Part shown: one piece after another, positions 17,501 to 24,345 of the stretch
How positions within the stretch are numbered: position 1 is the stretch's first letter
Layout: each line of letters opens with the position of its first letter
Assembly (NCBI GenBank): GCA_963776225.1
Contig: CAVZLL010000003.1
Span: forward strand, 372,001 to 436,000
DNA from: Bog-756 sp963776225
Lineage (GTDB): Bacteria > Actinomycetota > Acidimicrobiia > Acidimicrobiales > RAAP-2
Reading direction: 5' to 3'
DNA: 64,000 bases
Made by a program: the position numbers and the translations under genes
The notes under the pieces: model-generated
What the model saw: only the letters and a program-made list of their open reading frames with translations
Database searches by the model: none
What the model was told of the DNA's origin: nothing

Positions 17501-18749
17501 TGTCCCCGGGCAGGTGGTCGTGGGTCCGTCGGTCCTGGTGATCTCCGCGTCCTCGGGTACCTCGACCTACGGGGGGACCCCGTCGACGGTCACCCCGTCC
17601 TACGCGGGCTTCGTGAACGGGGACACCGCGGCCTCGCTCACCACGAAGCCGACCTGCACCTCCCAGGCCGGCGCGACCAGCCAGGTCGGGAGCTACGCCA
17701 ACACCTGCTCCGGGGCCGCCGACCCGAACTACACGATCGACTACGTCGCCGGTTCCCAGCACGTGACGGCGGCGTCGGTGACCGTGCAGGCTTCCTCGGC
17801 GACCATGGTCTACGGCTCCGCGCCGCCCGCGATCACCCCCACCGTGACCGGCCTGGTGAACGGAGAAGGGGTGGCGGTGCTCGGTGGCGGGCTGCACTGC
17901 AGCACGGCTGCGACGGCGACCAGCACCGTCGGGTCGTATGCGTCGACGTGCTCGGGGGCCTCCGATCCCAACTACAACGTGACCTACGCGTCGGGGACGG
18001 TCACCGTCACGCCGGCGGTCCTGACCGTCACGGCCAGCAACCAGACCATGCAGTTCGGCTCGTCGGTGCCCGCGCTGACCGCCACGATCACCGGCTTCGT
18101 CGACGGGCAGACCCTGTCCACGTCCGGGGTCACCGGGCAGCCCAGCTGCACGACGACCGCGACGTCGACCAGCGCTGCCGGGACGTACCCGATCGTGTGT
18201 CAAGCCGGCACGCTCAAGGCCACCAACTACACCTTCCAGTTCGCGCCCGGCACGCTGACGGTGACCGCGACGAACACCCTCGCCTGTTTCACCTTCGGAT
18301 CGGTGACCGTGGCCGCCGGTCAGGCCGATCGCATCGCCCCCGGGTGCGTGGTGATCGGGTCGATCACGGTCGACGCCGGTGGGTCGCTCGACTCAGAGGG
18401 CGCCCTCGTCCTCGGTTCGCTCGTCTCCCACGGGGGGACGGTCCGGGTCTGCAGCACGAGCTTTGCGCTGTACCTCTCGGTCACCGGGGCCACCACCCCG
18501 ATCGTGCTCGGTGACGGCACGTCCGCTTGCGGAGGGTCGGTGCTCATCGGACTGGTGACGCTCACCTCGGATACGGCCGGCGTGTCCGTCCAGCGGGCGG
18601 ACGCGCTCGGCGCGATCGTGGTGCAGAAGGACTCGGGAGGGGTGACGGTCGTGAACAACACGGTGCTCGGCGATCTCAACGTGACCCAGAACACCGGCAC
18701 CGTCGTCGATCGTCCGAACACGGTATACGGGGGCGAGCAACTCCAGTAG
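11577..18749 (+). CDS. Giant secreted protein: RCC1 propeller, Ig-like domain, 21 MBG repeats, C-terminal strand-rich domain
   Basis: 2390 residues. A long basic N-region and hydrophobic core (about 40-66, ending QPASAS) form the export signal. Residues about 70-440 hold seven RCC1 repeats (LYAWGDNGYGELGNGT type). Residues about 445-540 are one Ig-like domain (PVYGQTETLTATVTG). From about 540 to 2220 there are 21 MBG-type repeats of about 80 residues, each starting like PAPLTITASS, with YGGTPPTITPTY in the middle and SCSGAADPNY near the end. Each carries two cysteines that probably pair. The last 165 residues form a glycine/valine-rich beta domain with several Cys. No sortase motif or membrane anchor is seen. 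A surface filament or adhesin role is likely. AGGGG precedes ATG 11577. Confidence 0.88.
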   Translation: MTMGHGGTDAAHGGMAMKAPRTGDGGKDGVSRRARTPRGFGRAATAALVVVSSVLVSAVLTSQPASASGTAVLQGWGDNTYGELGNGTKANSTVPTNVTLPPGVTGFTAVAAGGQHTLAIGSDGNLYAWGDNGYGELGNGTTTSSTTPVEVHMPTGIHAVKIAAGLIDSLATGSDGKVYAWGDNGYDELGDGNTTDSSLPVKVSLPAGVNLVTKIAAGQYHNLALTQSGSVYAWGLNSNGQLGDGTTTTPAIPVKVALPAGTTANNIAAGGYHSMASDTAGDLYAWGLNGNGQLGLAPLDKTSESSPTLVDMPTGVSATQLAAGLYHSLAVGSDGNLYAWGYDADGELGRGTTIEATIPRTTALAGGATPTAIAAGLYDSYALLPSGTLYAWGQNGLGQLGDGNKTATLSQEAVSFAPGSTVTLLATDSSSSDELALATPAAAVTTTSLSPSIASPVYGQTETLTATVTGSDGGGTVDFEEGASSLSGCSTVALTASGSNYQAQCTTTTLPAGPNNLTAAYSGDTASAGSTSANLGVTVTPAPLTVTASSQATVYGTAPVAVTASYAGFENGDSASSLTTQPSCSTSAGASSHVGNYSTSCSGASDPDYSINYANGEVAVGPAPLSIAASSPMMTYGSAVPAVTATYTGFQNSDSASSLTHAPVCTTTATSQDPVGTYPSSCSGASDPDYSIQYTPGSVVIGAAPLVIMASSVATTYGTAATAITPSYSGFLNGDKAASLTTQPTCGSATTVTTGVGVYPSTCSGASDPNYSITYVGGSVTISPAPITITASSASMIYGGGVPNVIPTVDGLQNNEGSSVLGSGLHCSTTATSVADVGSYPTTCSGASDPNYSITYVGGSVSVTPAPITVTASTDSMIYGGTVPTITPTVGGLQNNQDASVLGTGLTCSTHATPTSPIGAYRSSCSGGSDANYSIEYVDGTTSVTPAPLTITASSASMTYGGTVPTIVPEAAGLQNGETVSVLGTGLECTTSAVSSSPVIPSGYESTCSGAVDSNYDLNYVAGTVTVTPAPLSITASSGTMSYGSTPPTITPTYDGLANNDTAPATPPTCTTTATSTSGVGSYPSSCSGAADPNYDITYSNGSVAVDQATLIIVASSGTMSYGGTPPTITPTYEGLANNDSAPATPPTCTTTATSSSGVGSYPSSCSGAADPNYTIAYTSGTIKVQPAALTITASSSSEAYGVAPPAITPTYVGLVNGDTAPATPPTCTTTATSSSTVGTYPTSCSGAADPNYTINYNGGTVTVTPAPLSITASSGTMSYGVAPPTITPTYVGLVNGDTAPATPPTCATTATSSSPAGSYPTSCLGAADPDYQITYTAGQVVVGQATLIVVASSGTMSYGGTPPTITPTYVGLVNGDTAPATLPACATTATPSSTVGTYPATCWGAADPNYTITYSNGTVHVDPAALTITASSSSEHYGVAPPAITPTYVGLVNGDTAPATPPTCTTTATSSSTVGTYPTTCSGAADPDYAINYNAGTVKVTPAPLSITASSGTMSYGGTPPTITPTYVGLVNGDTAPATSPSCTTTATSSSGVGTYPSHCTGAADSDYQISYSDGSVTVGDASLIIVASSGSMDYGSTPPTITATYEGLANNDSAPATPPTCTTTATSSSGVGSYPSSCSGAADPNYTIAYANGTVTVDPAALTVTASSASVDYGAAPPAITASYSGFVNSESAAAFTTAPTCTTTVLPTTPVGTYASSCSGAVDANYAFTYVAGTVTVSPAPLGITASSGSMLYGGAVPQTTADVTGLQNEEASSVLSGLACSTEATPTSPVGSYPTSCSGAVDANYTITYTAGTLAVTPAPLTITASSESITYGGTPSAISPIVSGLQNGESTAELGPVLICSTAVVSTTAVGTYSSNCTGASDANYAVTYVPGTVQVVQAPLVVAATSGSMSYGGTPPTITPKYTGFVNGENQGVLNSVPVCTTAATSSSPVGTYPSSCSGGSDNNYAFSYVPGQVVVGPSVLVISASSGTSTYGGTPSTVTPSYAGFVNGDTAASLTTKPTCTSQAGATSQVGSYANTCSGAADPNYTIDYVAGSQHVTAASVTVQASSATMVYGSAPPAITPTVTGLVNGEGVAVLGGGLHCSTAATATSTVGSYASTCSGASDPNYNVTYASGTVTVTPAVLTVTASNQTMQFGSSVPALTATITGFVDGQTLSTSGVTGQPSCTTTATSTSAAGTYPIVCQAGTLKATNYTFQFAPGTLTVTATNTLACFTFGSVTVAAGQADRIAPGCVVIGSITVDAGGSLDSEGALVLGSLVSHGGTVRVCSTSFALYLSVTGATTPIVLGDGTSACGGSVLIGLVTLTSDTAGVSVQRADALGAIVVQKDSGGVTVVNNTVLGDLNVTQNTGTVVDRPNTVYGGEQLQ
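14661..16799 (+). repeat. Higher-order tandem repeat (711-bp period) inside the MBG gene
   Basis: MBG repeats 7-15 are of three alternating types, recognisable by their first residues: A = PAPLSITASSGTMSYG, B = QATLIIVASSGTMSYG, C = PAALTITASSSSEAYG. The order is A-B-C three times. The A units start at 14661, 15372 and 16083, exactly 711 bases (237 codons) apart twice; the third block is 717 bases. DNA similarity between blocks is high, so block duplication rather than single-repeat duplication produced the array. Confidence 0.85.
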
Positions 18750-18750
18750 C

Positions 18751-18780
18751 CAGCCGGGGGACCGTTCGGTCCCCCGGCTG
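18751..18780 (+). terminator. Strong hairpin after the giant MBG gene
   Basis: CAGCCGGGGGACC pairs perfectly with GGTCCCCCGGCTG (13 bp) around GTTC, starting 2 bases after the stop codon. There is no T tract, as is common for actinobacterial terminators. Confidence 0.8.
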
Positions 18781-18970
18781 CAGGAGTCCCCCCGAGGCGG
18801 ATCCGGTGCGGTGCTTCCCAGCGTCTGCGAGGCCGGGTCACCTGTCGCCCGGCCGGCCCGGGGACGACCGAACCCGCTACCCTGCCTGCACCGGGCACCC
18901 CCGGCCTCGGCTCGAACCCGGCTCGGCGACATCGACGAGTGGACGGCGGAGCGAGCGGACGCCGATCCCC

Positions 18971-19043
18971 GGGGCAGTAGCTCAGTGGTCAGAGCAGGGG
19001 ACTCATAATCCCTCGGTCGCTGGTTCGATCCCAGCCTGCCCCA
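18971..19043 (+). tRNA. tRNA with CAT anticodon (possibly the lysidine-modified Ile2 species)
   Basis: 73 bases fold as a cloverleaf: acceptor GGGGCAG/CTGCCCC with discriminator A, D-arm GCTC...GAGC, anticodon stem GGGGA/TCCCT with loop CTCATAA, and a T-arm with GGTTCGATCCC. CCA is not encoded. The first pair is G-C, so it is not the initiator. The variable region and T-arm (GGTCGCTGGTTC) resemble bacterial tRNA-Ile2(CAT) more than elongator tRNA-Met, but sequence alone does not settle the identity. Confidence 0.93.
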
Positions 19044-19044
19044 C

Positions 19045-20208
19045 ATGACCAGGATCGCGCACGCCCTCATGCCGCTGGCCCCGCAGGGCAGCACGCTGCA
19101 CACGGTTGCCGGGCACCTGAGTGCCGCCGAGGCAGCCGCTGGCGACGCCCCCGCGGTGGTGGTGAGCCACAACCGGGACGTCTGCGTGCCCGGCGCGCAG
19201 AACCTGTACGTCGACTACACGACCCGGTGCCCTCGTGAGCGCTTCACCCGTGCAGAGACGGCCGCCGACGTGGTGGCCGGCACGGCAGGGTTCCTCCGAC
19301 CGTTCCACGGACGGCTGTACCTGCCCGCCGTCCAGGCAGCCGAAGGGTGGCGACCCGACGTCGTCCTCCTCTACGAAGGCCACTACGCCGCCAGCTCGCT
19401 TCCTCTCTGGCGGGAGCGGCTGCCGGGTGCCTCCCTCGTCCTCTACGTGCACAACGCGTTGTCCCGGACCTACGGGCGGCGGGAGCTGCGTCGCCTGCTG
19501 GGCTCGGCCGACGGGGTCATCTGCGTGAGCGAGTTCATGAGCGCGACGGTGCGGACGCGGGTCCCGTCGATGGGGGAGCGGGTCCTGACCGTGGAGAACG
19601 GGGTGGACCTCGACCACTTCACCCCGGACGGCTCACCCAAATCGTCCCGGCCGCTGTTCGTGGTCTTCGCCGGCCAGGTTGCTCCGCACAAGGGACCGCA
19701 CCTGCTCCTGCAGGCCATGGCGGAGGTCCAACGAGCATCCGGCCCGCCGATGAAGGCGTCGATCGTCGGGAGCAGCTCCTACGACGCAGGGAACGATCTC
19801 TCCGAGTACGAGCTCGGGCTGCGCCGAACGGTCGATTCGGAGGGCCTCCACGTGGAGTTCGTCCCCTTCGTCGACCGCGATCGGCTGCGCGAGCTCTATC
19901 GCTCGGCCTCCCTGGTGTGCATCCCCTCGGTCTTCGATGATCCCTTCCCGCTGGTGGCCTTCGAGGCCATGGCCTGCGGGACCGGCCTGGTCACCTCCGA
20001 CCGGGGGGGACTCCCTGCCGCCGGTGGCGATGCGGCGGTCACCGTCGACCCGACCGACGCCGCGGCCTTCGCCCGGGTCCTGGTCGAGCTCGCCGAACAC
20101 CCGGACGAGGTGCAGCGTCTGGCGGGGGTGGCCGCCGCCCGGGTGCAGGGGCGCACCTGGCCCAGGGTCAACGACCGCATCATGGAGATCGTCGCGGGCT
20201 GGCGCTGA
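19045..20208 (+). CDS. Glycosyltransferase, GT4/GT1-like (GT-B fold)
   Basis: 387 residues. The C-terminal half has GQVAPHKGPHLLLQAM, the donor-domain start, and the E-x7-E type region SVFDDPFPLVAFEAMACG with GLVTSDRGGLPA, typical of GT4 glycosyltransferases. The N-terminal half (VLYVHNALSRTYGRRE) fits the acceptor domain. It probably transfers a sugar to a glycan or lipid; donor and acceptor are unknown. The ATG at 19045 lies two bases after the last base of the tRNA, so there is no room for a Shine-Dalgarno outside the tRNA itself. ATG 19069 is an alternative but would remove residues that look like the first strand. Confidence 0.87.
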   Translation: MTRIAHALMPLAPQGSTLHTVAGHLSAAEAAAGDAPAVVVSHNRDVCVPGAQNLYVDYTTRCPRERFTRAETAADVVAGTAGFLRPFHGRLYLPAVQAAEGWRPDVVLLYEGHYAASSLPLWRERLPGASLVLYVHNALSRTYGRRELRRLLGSADGVICVSEFMSATVRTRVPSMGERVLTVENGVDLDHFTPDGSPKSSRPLFVVFAGQVAPHKGPHLLLQAMAEVQRASGPPMKASIVGSSSYDAGNDLSEYELGLRRTVDSEGLHVEFVPFVDRDRLRELYRSASLVCIPSVFDDPFPLVAFEAMACGTGLVTSDRGGLPAAGGDAAVTVDPTDAAAFARVLVELAEHPDEVQRLAGVAAARVQGRTWPRVNDRIMEIVAGWR

Positions 20209-20359
20209 TCGGACCGGGCCGCTCGGCCGGCGCCCAGGTTGCACCGGAAGATCACCCCCGGCGTTCACGTCGTCACCGGGCGGGTTCAGGAGGCATGGCT
20301 GCACGGCAATCGGGAAACGAGTGGCCCATGGCAATCTGGTGACGAATTGGTGGCGCCTG

Positions 20360-20390
20360 TTGACGTTTCTCCCAAGGGGGCTGGTAAAGT
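20360..20390 (+). promoter_or_regulatory. Candidate sigma-A-type promoter for the zinc-ribbon gene
   Basis: TTGACG at 20360-20365 and TAAAGT at 20385-20390 are separated by 19 bases, slightly long. It lies about 40 bases upstream of the ATG at 20429, which has its own Shine-Dalgarno (GGAGG). Confidence 0.5.
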
Positions 20391-20428
20391 GCTCCGCACC
20401 ACAACGCCACCTGGTCGGAGGTAGGCAC

Positions 20429-20596
20429 ATGAGCGAGGTCGAAGTATTCCGCATCTGCCCCCACTGCGGGTCGGAGGATGTGCCCAAGCTCATCGTGCGC
20501 TCGGCGCGGACCTTCGGCACCGAGCCCTGCTGGCGCTGCCGGGTCTGCAACACCGACTGGTCGGACTCGGAGTACCGGGCCCTGCGGGCCTCGTAG
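20429..20596 (+). CDS. 55-residue zinc-ribbon protein (first of two paralogues)
   Basis: A small protein with CPHC near the N-terminus (about residues 10-13) and CRVC about 25 residues later, flanked by aromatic residues (DWSDSEYRAL). The CxxC...CxxC spacing fits a zinc ribbon. GGAGG lies 8 bases before the ATG and a promoter-like sequence precedes it. A protein of exactly the same length and layout, also ending RAS, is encoded at 40509-40676. Function unknown; nucleic-acid or protein binding is plausible. Confidence 0.8.
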   Translation: MSEVEVFRICPHCGSEDVPKLIVRSARTFGTEPCWRCRVCNTDWSDSEYRALRAS

Positions 20597-20703
20597 CCGA
20601 CCACTGCGGGACGCACCCCGATTCGCCCCACCCGATTCGCCGCCCGACGGGCGGGCCAACTTCCCGGACCGGACCTTCCCCGGCCCTTCGGGTCAGGACC
20701 GGG

Positions 20704-21216
20704 TCAGGTCCCCGGCAGTATTCCCTGCTCACCGGGACCGATACCGCCCTGCCCGACCAGCCCGCTCCCGCTCCACATCGGTGGACTCGGACTCCATCCC
20801 CCGGCCGGTCCACCGGGGAGACCGTGGCCGCCCGGGGCTTCCGGTCCGGTCTTGCGGGACCGTGCCCGCCTGAGCACCAGGAGCGGACCCACGACGGCGA
20901 TCGCCACCGACACGACGAGGATGGCGCCAGATGCGAGTCCGCGTCGGTCGGCCGCCGACTGGCACTCGTTCACGAAGGCCTGCCACTGCGCATGTGCGGC
21001 TTTGTTGGAGGCGGACGGCTCGGGGCCGGCTCCGATGGAGAAGGGGTTGGTCAGCGCAGCGAGGGCGGACTCGGACGCGGTGCTCGGACCACAGGTGCCG
21101 CCGGCCGCAGGGGCGGGCAGGGCGATGAGGGCCCCGCTGATCGCGAAGGCGATCCCGAAGAGACCGACGAACACGAACACGAGCACGAGCACGATGCGGG
21201 ATGGCGTGAGGGTCAC
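20704..21216 (-). CDS. Small two-helix membrane protein with a Pro/Gly-rich tail
   Basis: 170 residues from GTG 21216, preceded by AAAGGA. A first membrane helix occupies residues about 7-30 (IVLVLVFVFVGLFGIAFAIS), an extracytoplasmic loop carries two cysteines (GGTCGP and NECQS), and a second helix lies at about 98-118 (GAILVVSVAIAVVGPLLVL). A basic stretch RRARSRK then leads into a Gly/Pro-rich C-terminal tail. I do not recognise the family. By the positive-inside rule both termini should be cytoplasmic. Confidence 0.72.
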   Translation of the reverse strand: MTLTPSRIVLVLVFVFVGLFGIAFAISGALIALPAPAAGGTCGPSTASESALAALTNPFSIGAGPEPSASNKAAHAQWQAFVNECQSAADRRGLASGAILVVSVAIAVVGPLLVLRRARSRKTGPEAPGGHGLPGGPAGGWSPSPPMWSGSGLVGQGGIGPGEQGILPGT

Positions 21217-21345
21217 CGGCGGTCCTTTCCGTCGTCCTCGATCGTAGTCAGCCCGCGATCCGATTTGGCCGCGGGCTTCGGAACACCCGCGCCGACCGCA
21301 TCCACGGGACCCCACCATGTTTCCGCAGCTCACGGAGGGTTCGGC

Positions 21346-21351
21346 TACCGT
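21346..21351 (+). promoter_or_regulatory. Candidate -10 box close to the start of the 21360 gene
   Basis: TACCGT ends 8 bases before ATG 21360. AGGAG lies between them, so the transcript could be leaderless or have a minimal leader. Confidence 0.4.
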
Positions 21352-21359
21352 AGGAGCCC

Positions 21360-21728
21360 ATGGACATCGAGCAGTTCTACAGCGCGGACGAACGGCGTCG
21401 GCAGTCGGGCGAGGTGGAGTTCGGGAACAACTGGTTCGATGCCAAGGGCAGCCGGTACGAGCTCAGCTGGGTGGAGGACACCGGGGAGCTCTATGCGATG
21501 CTCGAGCTGGTTCCCGAAGCCGATTCCTGGACCCCGTTCGGTGATATCGAGGTCGAGCACCTGGCCGTCGACGGTCTCACGGTCACCGTGCTGGGGACCG
21601 TCCCGACCCGCGAGGAGGTGGAGCGGATCCTCGACGGTTGGGCCGATGCAATGAACAGTCCCGACGGCATCCAGTGGGTGGCCGATCGTCTCAAGGCTGC
21701 CGGGGTGATCGGCCCGATCGGCGCGTGA
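21360..21728 (+). CDS. Conserved-looking protein of unknown function
   Basis: A 122-residue acidic soluble protein. The N-terminus MDIEQFYSADERRRQSGEVE is followed by a beta-rich core (YELSWVEDTGELYAMLELV) and a C-terminal helix (REEVERILDGWADAMN). No motif that I can assign to an enzyme. The 28-base gap to the oxidoreductase downstream, on the same strand, suggests a shared transcript. Confidence 0.78.
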   Translation: MDIEQFYSADERRRQSGEVEFGNNWFDAKGSRYELSWVEDTGELYAMLELVPEADSWTPFGDIEVEHLAVDGLTVTVLGTVPTREEVERILDGWADAMNSPDGIQWVADRLKAAGVIGPIGA

Positions 21729-21756
21729 GCGCGGCCCGGAAGCAGGGAGAGCGCTG

Positions 21757-22632
21757 ATGCGGTTCTCCTACGCGGAGTCGATGGTCGATCCGACCTTCTA
21801 CCTGCCGCTGGCCCGGGCGGCCGAGGACGCCGGGTACGACGGCATGGTGGTGCCCGACAGCCTCTGCTACCCGAAGGAGTCCGACTCGACCTACCCCTTC
21901 TCTCCCGACCACACCCGGGAGTTCCTCGAGGACAAGCCGTTCCTCGAGCCCTTCTCCGTGATCCCGGCGATGGGGGCGGTCACCGAGCGCCTGCGGTTCA
22001 TCACCTTCGTCCTCAAGCTGCCCACCCGCCATCCGCTGGTGGTGGCCAAGCAGGCCATGTCGACCGCCGTGCTGACCGGCAACCGGCTCGCGCTCGGGGT
22101 CGGCACGAGCCCGTGGCCCGAGGACTACGAGCTGGTCGACGTCCCCTGGGAGGACCGGGGCCGGCGGATGGACGAGGCGGTGGACATCGTGCGGGGCCTG
22201 GCCGGAGGCGGGTATTTCGAGTACCACGGCCAGTGCTACGACCTCCGACCGGTGAAGATGAGCCCGGTGCCCACCGAGCCGCTGCCCATCCTCATCGGTG
22301 GCCACGCCCCGCCCGCCCTGCGCAGGGCCGCCCGGTGCGACGGTTGGCTCCACGGTGGCGGCGACCCGGCCGATCTGCCGGGGCTGCTCGAACAGCTCTC
22401 CCGGTTGCGGGAGGAGGCCGGGACCGCGCACCGCCCCTTCGAGGTCCACGTGATCTCGCTCGACGCCTTCTCGGTGGACGGCATCCACCGACTCGAGGAA
22501 CAGGGGGTCACCGACGTGATCGTGGGGTTCCGCTGGCCCTACGAAGTGGGCCCGGACACCGAGCCGCTCCAGGCCAAGCTCGACGCTCTGCGCCGCTTCG
22601 CCGAGACGGTGATCGGCGCGGTGGACCGGTGA
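21757..22632 (+). CDS. LLM-class (luciferase-like) oxidoreductase, probably F420-dependent
   Basis: 291 residues with the bacterial luciferase-like TIM-barrel pattern: LARAAEDAGYDGMVVPDS at the N-terminus, RHPLVVAKQAMSTAVLTGNR, LALGVGTSPWPEDY and LPILIGGHAPPALRRAARC. The family uses reduced FMN or coenzyme F420; actinobacterial members of this type are mostly F420-dependent, so that cofactor is inferred. AGGGAGAG precedes ATG 21757. A SnoaL-like gene overlaps its stop codon, so the two proteins are probably made together. Confidence 0.87.
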   Translation: MRFSYAESMVDPTFYLPLARAAEDAGYDGMVVPDSLCYPKESDSTYPFSPDHTREFLEDKPFLEPFSVIPAMGAVTERLRFITFVLKLPTRHPLVVAKQAMSTAVLTGNRLALGVGTSPWPEDYELVDVPWEDRGRRMDEAVDIVRGLAGGGYFEYHGQCYDLRPVKMSPVPTEPLPILIGGHAPPALRRAARCDGWLHGGGDPADLPGLLEQLSRLREEAGTAHRPFEVHVISLDAFSVDGIHRLEEQGVTDVIVGFRWPYEVGPDTEPLQAKLDALRRFAETVIGAVDR

Positions 22633-23042
22633 GCCCAGCACCGGACGCCGCACCGAGCGTGCGCGACCTCTCGGCGGCGTCGATGTCCGCGGTCGAGTCC
22701 GGCGACCGAGCGGGCTGGTTGGCGCTGTTCGACGACGACGCGGTGGTGGAGGACCCGATCGGCCCCTCCGCTCTCGACCCCGAGGGCCTCGGCCACCGGG
22801 GGCCCGTCGCCATCGCCGCCTTCTACGACACGGTGATCGCCCCGAACTCGATCCGGTTCGACATCCGCCAGTCGTTCCTCTGCGGCGACGAGATCGCCAA
22901 CGTCGGGGTGATCCGGATCACCTTCCCCGGTGGATCGGCCATCGACGTGGACGGCGTCTACACCTACCGCCGCTCCCCCGGAGGCAGGCTCGTGTCGATC
23001 CGGGCCTACTGGGAGCCGGACCGCATCCGTCCGGTGTCCTGA
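22629..23042 (+). CDS. SnoaL/ketosteroid-isomerase-like (NTF2-fold) protein
   Basis: 137 residues starting at GTG 22629, which overlaps the TGA of the oxidoreductase (GTGA). The pattern VRDLSAASMSAVESGDRAGWLALFDDDAVVEDP, shown here only as landmarks around FDDDAVVEDP and DVDGVYTYRR, is typical of the SnoaL/NTF2 superfamily. A conical alpha/beta barrel binding a small hydrophobic ligand is expected. Isomerase, cyclase or non-catalytic binding roles are all possible. Confidence 0.82.
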   Translation: MSPAPDAAPSVRDLSAASMSAVESGDRAGWLALFDDDAVVEDPIGPSALDPEGLGHRGPVAIAAFYDTVIAPNSIRFDIRQSFLCGDEIANVGVIRITFPGGSAIDVDGVYTYRRSPGGRLVSIRAYWEPDRIRPVS

Positions 23043-23049
23043 GCCGGGG

Positions 23050-24162
23050 TCATTCCCAGCCGTCGAACCCGTACTGCCGGTGGGGCCCCATCACCGCGCA
23101 CTCGAACATGCCGTACCCGACCTTGCCGTCCGAGGTGAAGCGGGCCGCATACTCGGTGAGGCCCCAGTTCGGGTAGCTCGGGTCGGCCGGCGGGACCTGT
23201 TGTCCCTGCACCACCAGGTCGCCCTGGTACATCCCATGGCGCCAGTCCGGCTCGAGCCCGTAGCCACTCCCGAGCAGCAACGGGAAGGCCAGGAGGGTCT
23301 CGACCTCCACCTCCGCCGTCTTCTCCCCGTGGGCACCGAAGTAGCTCAGGGTGGCGCCGGTCACCGCCCGGCTGCCGGCGGCGAACCGGAGCTCGTGTTC
23401 GGGGCGCCCGAGCCATTCGGCCTCGCGTCCCGAGCCGAGGGGGAAGACGCGGTGGGCGTCCTGCATGATCCGCTCCCCCGAGGGGCGCTCCTGGACGATG
23501 GTCACGAGGGCGTGGTCGTCGAACCGGACCGGTGCGTAGATCCAGAAGAACCCGCCCGCGGTGTCCGTCGCCCGGATACCGGGGGGCTCCGCCTCGCCGA
23601 CCGGGCGCACACCCCAGGACCGGTCCCTCGAGCCCCACCAGCGGTCGGGGGTGAGCTCCACCCGGCGGCCGCCCACGGTGAGGGTGCCCGTCCAGCCGCC
23701 GACCTGGGCGAACCGGGTCGAGTCGAAGGTCACCCGGGAGAACTGCCGGTCGAAGTGCCTCGCCTCGAGGTGGGCCTCGGAGAACCCGTCGTAGACCGCG
23801 TCGAGCTCGACGCCCCACTCGTTGGGCTCGACGATCACCCGGACCTTCTCGAGTCCACGCTGCACCTCGACCCGGATCGGGCCCACCGACGCGTCCATCC
23901 GGTCGGGGCCGAGGGCCTTCGACGAGCGGACCACCCGGTGGTCGGAGCCCCAGAGCACAGAGACGAAGGCATCGGCCACGCTCAGGTTGGGGTACTGCCC
24001 CATGCCGATGACGCAGAAGAGCTCCTCGTCGGTTCCGTGCACCTCGCCGGTGCCGTGGATGTTGAAGTAGTAGCGGTCGTAGAAGTTGCGGTCCGAGGTT
24101 CCCACGAACCGCATCGGCTCGGAGATCTGGTGGACCGGGTAGTCGTCGAGGGGGGACAGCAC
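23050..24162 (-). CDS. Probable AttH/CrtC-like lipocalin-type protein, unknown function
   Basis: 370 residues, soluble, beta-rich and full of Trp/Tyr/Arg. Landmarks are FNIHGTGEVHG, LTPDRWWGSRDRSWGVRP in the middle, and GMFECAVMGPHRQYGF at the C-terminus. The WWGSRDRSWG segment resembles the tandem lipocalin-like proteins around hydroxyneurosporene synthase (CrtC) and AttH, which bind or modify lipophilic substrates; this assignment is by eye and tentative. It is convergent with the SnoaL gene and divergent from an aldehyde dehydrogenase, suggesting a catabolic context. Confidence 0.65.
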   Translation of the reverse strand: MLSPLDDYPVHQISEPMRFVGTSDRNFYDRYYFNIHGTGEVHGTDEELFCVIGMGQYPNLSVADAFVSVLWGSDHRVVRSSKALGPDRMDASVGPIRVEVQRGLEKVRVIVEPNEWGVELDAVYDGFSEAHLEARHFDRQFSRVTFDSTRFAQVGGWTGTLTVGGRRVELTPDRWWGSRDRSWGVRPVGEAEPPGIRATDTAGGFFWIYAPVRFDDHALVTIVQERPSGERIMQDAHRVFPLGSGREAEWLGRPEHELRFAAGSRAVTGATLSYFGAHGEKTAEVEVETLLAFPLLLGSGYGLEPDWRHGMYQGDLVVQGQQVPPADPSYPNWGLTEYAARFTSDGKVGYGMFECAVMGPHRQYGFDGWE

Positions 24163-24270
24163 GGTTCACTCCTGTCTCCGGCCGGAGGCCGGGCACGTGA
24201 CGCCGGAGGCGGTGGGGAGGCGGGTCGGGAGGAGCGTAACCGCCAGGGGGTGGCGCCGACGGACCGCGAC

Positions 24271-24312
24271 TACGATCGGGGGAGGTGGCCGTCCGCCGGG
24301 TCGGCGGACGGC
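24271..24312 (+). promoter_or_regulatory. -10 box and 5'-leader hairpin upstream of the aldehyde dehydrogenase
   Basis: TACGAT at 24271-24276 fits a -10 box, with a start predicted near 24283. A perfect 10-bp hairpin follows at 24288-24312 (GCCGTCCGCC / GGCGGACGGC, loop GGGTC). The Shine-Dalgarno AAGGGAGG at 24334 lies beyond it. The hairpin would stand at the very 5' end of the mRNA. Confidence 0.4.
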
Positions 24313-24345
24313 GCTCCGCACATCCGCCGCGTCAAGGGAGGGCCC

